NCBI GenBank assembly: GCA_002435595.1
Contig: DJBL01000079.1
Coordinates: 1-18,278, forward strand
Source of the DNA: Stenotrophomonas maltophilia
Lineage (GTDB): Bacteria; Pseudomonadota; Gammaproteobacteria; Xanthomonadales; Xanthomonadaceae
Direction of reading: 5' to 3'
Length of the DNA stretch: 18,278 nucleotides
Under the pieces are notes generated by a model. It was not told the origin of the DNA. It searched no databases and worked only from the letters and a program-made list of their open reading frames with translations. Shown piece after piece: positions 1 to 4,936 of this stretch. Made by a program: the position numbers and the translations under genes. The first letter of the stretch is position 1. Each line of letters opens with the position of its first letter.

Positions 1-15
1 CCGCTCTTCCGATCT
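1..15. other. Illumina adapter remnant at contig end
   Basis: The first 15 bases read CCGCTCTTCCGATCT. This is the 3' end of the Illumina paired-end adapter, known from library chemistry. Genomic sequence appears to begin at base 16. The adapter keeps the neighbouring leftward gene open by chance, so its last four or five apparent residues are not biological. The match is exact and sits precisely at the edge, which fits untrimmed adapter at the end of an assembly contig rather than bacterial sequence. Confidence 0.93.
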
Positions 16-394
16 CCAGCATGGCCGGCACGAACCAGGCTGCCTCGCCGGCGGCCACGCCCAGCCCGGCCAGTGCCGGGCCCGGGCAGTAACCGGCCAG
101 CCCCCAGCCCAGGCCAAACACGGCCGCCCCTGCCAGCAGCGGCAAATCGATGGCCGTGGCGGTGGGCAGTTGGAAGCGCATTTCCAGCAGCGGCGCCGGG
201 CGGCGCAGCACGAAGCGGAACAGCAGCGTGCTGGTCAGCACTGCGCCGCCCAGTACGAACAGCAGGCGCGGGTCGAACTGCCCGGTGACATCCAGGAAGC
301 CCTGGATGCGGCGTGCATCGGTCATGCCCGACAGGGCCAGGCCGGTGCCGAACAGCGCGCCGCAGCCCAGCGCGGCCCACAGGCGCGGGCTCAT
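1..394 (-). CDS. YeeE/YedE-family (DUF6691-like) sulfur transporter subunit, second half, 3' end missing
   Basis: This is a small integral membrane protein of the YeeE/YedE (sulfur-compound transport) superfamily. It likely forms the C-terminal half of a transporter whose other half is the gene just upstream. The ATG at 394 overlaps the upstream stop codon (ATGA), so the two are probably co-translated. About 126 genuine residues are visible. They include a first membrane segment at about 5-22, a second at about 44-62, a third at about 84-101, and the family motif GYCPGPALAGLG near 101-112, with Cys103 a candidate for sulfur relay. Family members end roughly 10-20 residues later. The end here is lost because the contig stops in adapter sequence at base 15, so this is a partial gene and not a pseudogene. 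Its function is inferred from the family and from the neighbouring BigR-like repressor. Confidence 0.85.
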   Translation of the reverse strand, partial: MSPRLWAALGCGALFGTGLALSGMTDARRIQGFLDVTGQFDPRLLFVLGGAVLTSTLLFRFVLRRPAPLLEMRFQLPTATAIDLPLLAGAAVFGLGWGLAGYCPGPALAGLGVAAGEAAWFVPAMLEIGRA

Positions 395-819
395 GCCAGC
401 AGCCCCAGATGGCGCACGGCGTAGGTGGACAGCATCGCGGTAAGCATGAACACCGGCACCGCCAGAAGCGAGCGCGGCGAGAAGCGCGCCAGCCCGCACA
501 CACCGTGACCACTGGTGCAGCCGCCGCCCATGCGCGCCCCGACACCGACCAGCAGGCCGGCGGCGATCAACAGCAGTGGTGGGTGACCGCTGCGTGGCAC
601 CGCCGCGCCGGGCACCCAGGCCAGCCAGGCGCCGGCGGCCGCAACCAGCCCGACCAGGAACGCCCAGCGCCAGGCGCGATCGCCACGCGGGCCAGACAGC
701 GCGCCGTCGACGATGCCGCTGATGCCGGCGATGCGGCCGTTCAACCACAGCAGCAGGGTGGCGGCGAGCCCGATCAGCACGCCGCCGAGCAAGGCGCTTT
801 CCCAGCCGGACGGCATCAT
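391..819 (-). CDS. YeeE/YedE-family sulfur transporter subunit, first half
   Basis: This is a 142-residue membrane protein of the YeeE/YedE (Sulf_transp) family, related to one half of the single-chain thiosulfate transporter TsuA. Four hydrophobic segments are visible at about 8-27, 50-69, 80-97 and 117-132. The signature motifs are NGRIAGISGI near 27-36 and GGGCTSGHGVCG at 98-109. Cys101 and Cys108 are the expected residues that handle sulfur. The start is one of two adjacent ATGs; 819 is taken because it sits about 7 bases after a GGGGCG stretch. It overlaps the next gene by four bases and diverges from an ArsR/BigR-type repressor, with a perfect AT-rich palindrome between them. The pair therefore probably moves thiosulfate, sulfide or polysulfide species under sulfide control. 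The exact substrate cannot be read from the sequence. Confidence 0.88.
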   Translation of the reverse strand: MMPSGWESALLGGVLIGLAATLLLWLNGRIAGISGIVDGALSGPRGDRAWRWAFLVGLVAAAGAWLAWVPGAAVPRSGHPPLLLIAAGLLVGVGARMGGGCTSGHGVCGLARFSPRSLLAVPVFMLTAMLSTYAVRHLGLLA

Positions 820-901
820 CGTGTCGCCCCGTGGTGCGCCCGCCGGGCGGCGATGAGCGGGGCGGGGCCGGAGAAACGTTGCGGGTGCATCGGCGCGCCT
901 G

Positions 902-923
902 TAATTTAGATAAATCTAAATTA
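902..923. promoter_or_regulatory. Perfect AT-rich palindrome, probable BigR-type operator for both divergent genes
   Basis: A 9-base arm, TAATTTAGA (902-910), is followed by TAAA and then the exact reverse complement TCTAAATTA (915-923). This 22-base AT-only island, broken only by G and C at the arm tips, stands out in very GC-rich DNA. It lies 18 bases before the GTG of the ArsR-type repressor and about 80 bases before the transporter start. It contains several possible -10 hexamers on both strands, for example TAATTT 17 bases after TTGCGG at 879-884. BigR and related sulfide-responsive repressors are known to bind AT-rich palindromes overlapping their own promoters. That this repressor binds here is inference. 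Confidence 0.75.
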
Positions 924-940
924 ACGGCGGGGCCGATCCC

Positions 941-1285
941 GTGCAAGCGATGCTGCCCTCTGATCCTGAACGTTCCGCAGCGGCTGCGGCCATGGCCGCA
1001 CAGGCCGACGCGGCCGCTGCGCTGCTCAAGGCGCTGGCCCATCCCGCACGGCTGCGCGTGCTGTGCCGGCTGGTGGAGGGCGAGGCGTCGGTGGGGGAGT
1101 TGCAGGCGCTGAGCGGGCTGGGGGCCTCGGCGCTGTCCCAGCACCTGGCCGTGCTGCGCGCGATGGCGCTGGTCAGTACCCGTCGCCAGGGCCAGAGCAT
1201 CTTCTATGCGTTGGCCGAGAGCCCGGCGCGCGGCGTGCTGGCGGCGCTGCACGCCGCCTATTGCCCGCCGCCGCAGTCGCCGTAG
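941..1285 (+). CDS. bigR: ArsR-family sulfide/oxidation-responsive repressor, BigR-like
   Basis: This is a 114-residue winged-helix repressor of the ArsR/SmtB family. The recognition region reads SVGELQALSGLGASALSQHL (about 50-69), followed by a wing ending in GQSIFYAL (84-91). There is no metal-binding ELCVCDL motif. Instead there are only two cysteines, Cys42 in LRVLC and Cys108 in AYC. This matches the pair that BigR of Xylella uses to form an inactivating disulfide on exposure to sulfide, which makes a sulfide or persulfide sensor more likely than a metal sensor. The GTG at 941 is preferred over the ATG at 950: it has GGGG eight bases upstream, and it places both cysteines at the BigR positions. 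The gene is divergent from the YeeE/YedE transporter pair. It probably represses both itself and the transporter through the palindrome at 902-923. Confidence 0.86.
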   Translation: MQAMLPSDPERSAAAAAMAAQADAAAALLKALAHPARLRVLCRLVEGEASVGELQALSGLGASALSQHLAVLRAMALVSTRRQGQSIFYALAESPARGVLAALHAAYCPPPQSP

Positions 1286-1286
1286 C

Positions 1287-1318
1287 GCAGCGCGACGCCG
1301 GATCGGCATCGCCGCTGC
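1287..1318. terminator. Stem-loop between convergent bigR and smpB
   Basis: GCAGCG plus CGACGCCG, a GAT loop, then CGGCATCG, one bulged C and CGCTGC form a stem of about 14 pairs with one mismatch and one bulge. It fills the 42-base gap between the stop codons of two convergent genes. It begins just after a GTAG (1282-1285) that includes the bigR stop codon, as in the REP-like palindromes elsewhere in the window. Neither strand has a T run after it, so it is not a classical intrinsic terminator. It may only protect 3' ends or be a decayed REP. Confidence 0.35.
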
Positions 1319-1327
1319 AGGGGGGTA

Positions 1328-1831
1328 TCAGGCGTCGCGGTTGTGGCGGCGCATGGTCCGCGACTTCTCGCGGGCCCAGTCGCGGTCCTTCTCGGCGTCG
1401 CGCTTGTCGTGGGTCTGCTTGCCCTTGGCCAGCGCGATCTCGAGCTTGATCTTGTTCTTGCTCCAGTACATCGCGGTGGGCACGATCGTGTAGCCGTCGC
1501 GCTGCACCTTGCCGATCAGCTTGTCGATCTCGTTGCGATGCAGGAGCAGCTTGCGCTCGCGACGGTCGTTGGCCACCACGTGGGTGGAGGCCTGGATCAG
1601 CGGGGTGATCTGCGCGCCGATCAGGAAGATCTCCCCGTCACGCACGTAGGCGTATGCATCGATGATGTTGCCGCGCCCGGCACGGATCGACTTGACCTCC
1701 CAGCCCTGCAGGGCCAGGCCGGCTTCGAAGCGATCTTCGATGTGGTACTCGTGGCGGGCACGCTTGTTGAGCGCGATGGTTTTGTTGGCCGTCGCGTTCT
1801 TTGCTTTATCCTTGCCGCTGTTCTTGCTCAT
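1328..1831 (-). CDS. smpB: SsrA-binding protein SmpB
   Basis: SmpB binds the tRNA-like domain of tmRNA (SsrA) and delivers it to stalled ribosomes for trans-translation, in the cytoplasm. The 167-residue product begins MSKNSGKDKAK, then NKRARHEYHIEDRFEAGL and LQGWEVKSIRAG (residues about 22-52), the hallmark of the OB-fold core. It ends in the basic tail AEKDRDWAREKSR that enters the decoding centre and mRNA channel. The frame stays open far upstream, but the ATG at 1831 gives the family N-terminus and is preceded by GGAGA about ten bases away. It diverges from ratA across 60 bases. This neighbourhood (smpB, ratA, ratB/rnfH, bamE) matches that of E. coli. No ssrA gene is visible in the window. 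Confidence 0.97.
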   Translation of the reverse strand: MSKNSGKDKAKNATANKTIALNKRARHEYHIEDRFEAGLALQGWEVKSIRAGRGNIIDAYAYVRDGEIFLIGAQITPLIQASTHVVANDRRERKLLLHRNEIDKLIGKVQRDGYTIVPTAMYWSKNKIKLEIALAKGKQTHDKRDAEKDRDWAREKSRTMRRHNRDA

Positions 1832-1891
1832 GTCCGTATTGTCTCCGATTCGGGCCTCCCCGGTCGATTCATCAGCACACTGTATTGCCGT

Positions 1892-2320
1892 ATGCCAACT
1901 ATCCGCCGTAGTGCCCTGGTCGAACATTCGGCTGCCCGCATGTTCGACCTGGTCAATGATATCGATGCCTATCCGCGCCGGTTCCGCTGGTGCTCGGCGT
2001 CGCAGATCCTGGAATCCGGTCCGGACCGCCTGGTGGCGCGCCTGGACCTGGGGCTGGGGTCGTTCTCGACCTGGTTCATGACTGAAAACACCCTGCAGCG
2101 CCCGAGCAGCATCGACATGCAGCTGCGCGACGGCCCGTTCAAGCGCCTGCACGGGCGCTGGGAGTTCCATGCGCTGGCCGAGGATGCCTGCAAGGTGACC
2201 CTGACGCTGGAGTTCGAACCCAACTCGCGCCTGCTGGGGCCGGCGCTGGCGCTGGGTTTCCAGGGCCTGGCCGACCGCATGGTCAACGATTTCGTCCGCG
2301 TCGCCGATGCGCAGGACTGA
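1892..2320 (+). CDS. ratA: RatA/COQ10-type START-domain protein (type II toxin RatA family)
   Basis: This is a 142-residue polyketide-cyclase/START-fold protein. The N-terminus MPTIRRSALVEHSA followed by MFDLVNDIDAYP (about 17-28) is the canonical start of the family. The usual central FLPWC is here FRWC, at about 31-34. RatA of E. coli was described as an inhibitor of 70S ribosome assembly, while mitochondrial COQ10 homologues bind ubiquinone; sequence alone does not decide between these roles. The ATG at 1892 is chosen because it gives the family N-terminus. No Shine-Dalgarno sequence precedes it, and a -10-like TGTATT ends only five bases upstream, so a leaderless or very short-leader mRNA is possible. 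The stop lies three bases before rnfH, so the two are co-transcribed. Confidence 0.93.
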   Translation: MPTIRRSALVEHSAARMFDLVNDIDAYPRRFRWCSASQILESGPDRLVARLDLGLGSFSTWFMTENTLQRPSSIDMQLRDGPFKRLHGRWEFHALAEDACKVTLTLEFEPNSRLLGPALALGFQGLADRMVNDFVRVADAQD

Positions 2321-2323
2321 GCC

Positions 2324-2584
2324 GTGATTGGCGTGGAGGTGGTTCTGGCCTGGCCGGATCGGGTCGCCTCACGCCAGCTGCAGCTGCCGGACACCGCGAC
2401 CGTGGCCGATGCCATTGCCGCCGCCGCGCTGGAGGGCAGTGACCGCTGCCCGGCGGTGGCCGTGCATGGGCTGCTGGCCCGGCCCACCCAGCCGCTGCGC
2501 GATGGGGACCGGGTGGAGCTGCTGCGGCCATTGCTGGCCGACCCCAAGGACAACCGCCGCCGACGCGCCCGCGCCGGCAGCTGA
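2324..2584 (+). CDS. rnfH: RnfH/RatB family protein
   Basis: This is an 86-residue beta-grasp (ubiquitin-like) protein of the RnfH/RatB family (UPF0125). The C-terminal signature DGDRVELLRPLLADPKDNRR (about 60-79) is diagnostic, as is the N-terminal strand IGVEVVLAWPDR. It starts at GTG 2324, only three bases after the ratA stop, and has no independent ribosome-binding site, so translation is probably coupled to ratA. The biochemical role is unknown; the names come from its linkage to rnf genes in some bacteria and to ratA in others. No rnf genes are present here. It converges on bamE with a 14-base gap, bridged by a small GCCGC/GCGGC hairpin at 2593-2606. Confidence 0.93.
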   Translation: MIGVEVVLAWPDRVASRQLQLPDTATVADAIAAAALEGSDRCPAVAVHGLLARPTQPLRDGDRVELLRPLLADPKDNRRRRARAGS

Positions 2585-2598
2585 ATCGTGCTGCCGCC

Positions 2599-2994
2599 TC
2601 AGCGGCCGCCGCGCTTCTTCTTGTCCTTGGCCAGGTTGCGGCCGAACTGGCGCACCGTGGTCTTGGCCAGGTCGGCGTCGTTGTTGGCGAAGTACTCGCC
2701 GTCCCAACGGGTGACCAGATCGTTTTCGAAATACACCGTGAAGTTCTTCACTTCGGTCTGGCCCAGGCGGTTTACGCGCTGGCTGGCGGTGTAGTCCCAA
2801 CGCTGGGCGTGGAACGGGTCCGGGATCGAGGGGGTGCCGAGCAGAGCGTTGACCTGCTGCTTGCTCTGGCCCACCTGCAGCTGACCGACGGCCTGCTCCC
2901 GGATCAGGTTGCCCTGATAGATGGGTTGCTTATAGATGATGCCGCAGCCCGTGGTGGACAGGGCAACGGCGGCGACCAGCAGGAGATTGCGCAT
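2599..2994 (-). CDS. bamE: Outer-membrane assembly lipoprotein BamE (SmpA/OmlA)
   Basis: This is a small lipoprotein of the BAM complex that stabilises the BamA-BamD interaction during insertion of outer-membrane beta-barrel proteins; in Xanthomonas it is called OmlA. The 131-residue product has a short signal peptide ending in the lipobox STTGC, so Cys17 is the lipidated residue. Then come IYQGNLI and VGQSKQQVNALLGTP (about 41-55), the typical BamE motifs, and WDYTASQRVN with EVKNFTVYFENDLV in the sheet. The basic tail KDKKKRGGR makes it somewhat longer than the E. coli protein. It is transcribed divergently from fur across a 103-base gap, an arrangement known in Xanthomonas. The ATG at 2994 is fixed by the signal peptide; no good Shine-Dalgarno sequence precedes it. 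Confidence 0.95.
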   Translation of the reverse strand: MRNLLLVAAVALSTTGCGIIYKQPIYQGNLIREQAVGQLQVGQSKQQVNALLGTPSIPDPFHAQRWDYTASQRVNRLGQTEVKNFTVYFENDLVTRWDGEYFANNDADLAKTTVRQFGRNLAKDKKKRGGR

Positions 2995-3006
2995 CGGGAA
3001 TGGCGT

Positions 3007-3033
3007 TTGGGGAAATCCAGTCGATGATACACT
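3007..3033. promoter_or_regulatory. Putative overlapping divergent promoters of bamE and fur
   Basis: On the leftward strand TATCAT (plus positions 3024-3029) is a five-of-six match to a -10 box, placed to give a bamE leader of about 23 bases. On the rightward strand TACACT (3028-3033), with TTGGGG at 3007-3012 and a 15-base spacer, could serve fur. The two -10 elements overlap, so the promoters would compete for polymerase. No convincing 19-base Fur box is visible, so Fur autoregulation cannot be claimed. The -35 elements are weak. Confidence 0.35.
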
Positions 3034-3097
3034 CAGGACGCGTCGCCGCGACCCAATCCGAGGCAGCTGGCGCTAAATCGCCAATGAACGGAGAACT

Positions 3098-3514
3098 ATG
3101 GAAACCCACGACCTGCGCAAAGTCGGCCTGAAGGTGACCCATCCGCGGATGCGGATCCTGGCGTTGCTCGAGCAGCGCAATGCCCAGAACCATCAGCACC
3201 ACATGACCGCCGAGGACATCTATCGCCAGCTCCTGGAGCACGGTGACGAGATCGGCCTGGCCACGGTCTACCGGGTGCTGACCCAGTTCGAGGCCGCCGG
3301 CCTGGTGCTGAAGCACAACTTCGAGGGCGGCCAGGCCGTCTACGAGCTCGATCGCGGCGGCCACCACGACCACATGGTGGACGTGGACAGCGGCAAGATC
3401 ATCGAATTTGAAAGCCACGAGATCGAGGAGCTGCAGCGCAAGATCGCGGCTGACCACGGTTACGAGCTGGAAGAGCACTCGCTGGTGCTGTACGTGCGCA
3501 AGAAGCGCAAGTAA
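3098..3514 (+). CDS. fur: Ferric uptake regulator Fur, cysteine-free
   Basis: Fur is the Fe(II)-dependent dimeric repressor of iron-uptake genes. The 138-residue product shows the winged helix with DEIGLATVYRVLTQFEAAGLV in two pieces (DEIGLATVYR at about 50-59, VLTQFEAAGLV at 60-70). NFEGGQAVYEL at 74-84 follows, and then the metal-site segment GGHHDHMVDVDSGKIIEF (87-104). His89, His90 and His92 are conserved. The two cysteines that bind structural zinc in E. coli Fur are replaced by Asp95 and Ser98, and the whole protein contains no cysteine. Fur proteins lacking this pair are known, so this need not be a loss of function. The ATG at 3098 has CGGAGA four bases upstream. The gene stands alone, with its own terminator at 3570-3594. 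Confidence 0.97.
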   Translation: METHDLRKVGLKVTHPRMRILALLEQRNAQNHQHHMTAEDIYRQLLEHGDEIGLATVYRVLTQFEAAGLVLKHNFEGGQAVYELDRGGHHDHMVDVDSGKIIEFESHEIEELQRKIAADHGYELEEHSLVLYVRKKRK

Positions 3515-3569
3515 CGGCCCATCGGGCGGCCGTGAGGCCACCCTTTGCCAGGCACTGTGCGTGATTCAA

Positions 3570-3594
3570 CCCCGGGCCCTGGCCCGGGGTTTTT
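3570..3594 (+). terminator. Intrinsic terminator of fur
   Basis: CCCCGGGC (3570-3577), loop CCTG and GCCCGGGG (3582-3589) form a perfect 8-bp stem, extendable inward, followed directly by TTTTT (3590-3594). It lies 55 bases after the fur stop and just before the end of the convergent SGNH hydrolase gene. There is no matching A run on the left side, so it acts mainly on rightward transcription. Confidence 0.92.
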
Positions 3595-3599
3595 CGTTG

Positions 3600-4841
3600 T
3601 CAGCGCGGTGCCACCGGCTGCGCCCCGGGAAGCAGCATCTGCAGATCCACCGCCGCGGCCATCGCCCGGTTGCCCGCGTCGCCCGGGTGCAGGTGGTCGC
3701 CGGAGTCGTAGGCCGCTGCCATCCGTGAGGGATCGACCGGGTCGCGCAGGGCCGCGTCCAGGTCGATCACTGCATCGAACGGGCTGTCGGCAAGCAGCCA
3801 GCGGTTGAGCTGCTGGCGCAGGGTGTCCTTGCCCGGCTGGTAGTAATCGTCCAACGGCGTGTCGGGCAGGGCGCCGGCGAAGGGCGGCAGTGTGGCGCCG
3901 ACGATGCGCAGGCCCCGGCGGTGGGCCTGTTCGACCAGCGTGCGGTAGCCCGCCTGCAGCTCGGTCAGGCGCGGCCGGGCCTGATCGCGGGCAAACGCGG
4001 TGCCCGGCCAGGCGATGTCATTGATGCCGATCAGCACGATCACGCTGGCGACGCCGGGCTGGTCGAGCACGTCACGCTGGAAGCGCTGGAGGGCCGATTC
4101 CCCCATGCCATCGCGCAGCAGGCGGCCGCCGGAAATGCCGGCGTTGACCACCGCCACCCCGCGCGGGGCCAGCCGCGCGGCCAGGTGGTCGGTCCAGCGC
4201 TGGTCCCGATCCAGGCTGGCGGTGGCGCCATCGGTGATGGAATCGCCGATCACCACCACGCTGCGGGCGCCGGCGGCGGCCTGCACCTCGATCCCGGTCA
4301 CGAACAGGCGCGCGCTGGTGGTGGATACAGGGTCCATCTGCAGCGCCAGGGTCTGGTCGCCGGCGCCGATCGATGCCGTCTGGCGGCCATCCCAATGGAA
4401 GGTGTGCAGCGGCGTGTGCGCGGGAACGTAGACACTGACCTGCACGGCCTGCAGGTCGCCGGTGGGCAGCTTCACGGGGTCGCTCAGGCGCGCCTGGCCC
4501 GGGGCGATCTCGGTGTCGGCGTGGCCCTCGAAGGTCAGCGCACGTGGGGCCTGGCCGTCGGCGCCGGTCACGCTGGCCGCGCCGATCCGCAGCGGCGTCG
4601 TGCCGTAGGCGTTGCTCAGGCGAATCCGCAGTTGGTCGCCGCCGAGGCTGAGGCGGGCGGTCTGGCGGAAGGTCTGCCCGTGCAGGGCGGGCGGGATCAG
4701 GGTGGGAAACAGGAACGACGCGTCCCAGACCGGCTGTGGGCTGGCCTGCCAGCTGGCCACCCAGGGCGCAGGTGCCTGGGCGAATGCCGGGGTCGATGCA
4801 GCGAGCAGGGCGGCGGCGGTGAGGCGGGTGAGCACGTTCAT
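3600..4841 (-). CDS. Secreted SGNH/GDSL-family hydrolase (probable esterase or lipase)
   Basis: This is a 413-residue exported serine hydrolase. The signal peptide MNVLTRLTAAALLAASTPAFAQA (given as MNVLTRLTAAALLAAS then TPAFAQA) ends in a good AFA-Q cleavage site. A beta-rich N-terminal region (about 30-185) precedes the SGNH domain. Catalytic blocks seen are GDSITDG (199-205, nucleophile Ser201), NAGISGG (233-239, oxyanion Gly), GIND (272-275, Asn274) and GDHLHP (381-386, Asp382 and His385 of DxxH). All SGNH residues are present, so it should be active on an ester substrate, perhaps a lipid, acylated sugar or polysaccharide; the substrate cannot be read. The ATG at 4841 is chosen because it gives a clean signal peptide and follows GGA by about ten bases. 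It is divergent from a LysR-type regulator that may control it. Confidence 0.9.
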   Translation of the reverse strand: MNVLTRLTAAALLAASTPAFAQAPAPWVASWQASPQPVWDASFLFPTLIPPALHGQTFRQTARLSLGGDQLRIRLSNAYGTTPLRIGAASVTGADGQAPRALTFEGHADTEIAPGQARLSDPVKLPTGDLQAVQVSVYVPAHTPLHTFHWDGRQTASIGAGDQTLALQMDPVSTTSARLFVTGIEVQAAAGARSVVVIGDSITDGATASLDRDQRWTDHLAARLAPRGVAVVNAGISGGRLLRDGMGESALQRFQRDVLDQPGVASVIVLIGINDIAWPGTAFARDQARPRLTELQAGYRTLVEQAHRRGLRIVGATLPPFAGALPDTPLDDYYQPGKDTLRQQLNRWLLADSPFDAVIDLDAALRDPVDPSRMAAAYDSGDHLHPGDAGNRAMAAAVDLQMLLPGAQPVAPR

Positions 4842-4879
4842 CGGGCGATCCGTTGGAGGGGACGGCCATCGTGACCTTC

Positions 4880-4934
4880 GGTGAATCTGTGAACTAGACT
4901 GCTCACGGACAATCATCTGTGAACTGGATTCACC
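4880..4934. promoter_or_regulatory. Repeat-rich divergent promoter region of the SGNH hydrolase and LysR genes
   Basis: The 95-base gap contains a near-perfect 14-base direct repeat, ATCTGTGAACTAGA (4885-4898) and ATCTGTGAACTGGA (4915-4928), spaced 30 bases, about three helical turns. An exact inverted repeat, GGTGAATC (4880-4887) and GATTCACC (4927-4934), brackets it. GTGA-N10-TCAC (4889-4906) lies inside. LysR-type regulators usually bind two phased sites, so these are candidate operator halves. A weak leftward promoter TTGTCC (plus 4907-4912), 17 bases, then CAGATT (4884-4889) would drive the hydrolase from between the repeats. Confidence 0.55.
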
Positions 4935-4936
4935 TC

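Noticed and set aside
313..909. 198-codon rightward open frame over the YeeE/YedE genes
   Set aside because: It is Arg/Gln-rich with no motif and lies opposite membrane proteins with clear family signatures.
1343..1891. N-terminal extension of ratA through smpB
   Set aside because: It overlaps smpB completely on the other strand, and the family N-terminus begins at 1892.
1832..2170. N-terminal extension of smpB through ratA on the opposite strand
   Set aside because: The frame is open but the added residues do not match SmpB; the conserved N-terminus and a ribosome-binding site place the start at 1831.
2995..3097. Fur box in the bamE-fur gap
   Set aside because: No stretch resembles the 19-base GATAATGATAATCATTATC pattern at a convincing level; GATGATAC alone is too short.
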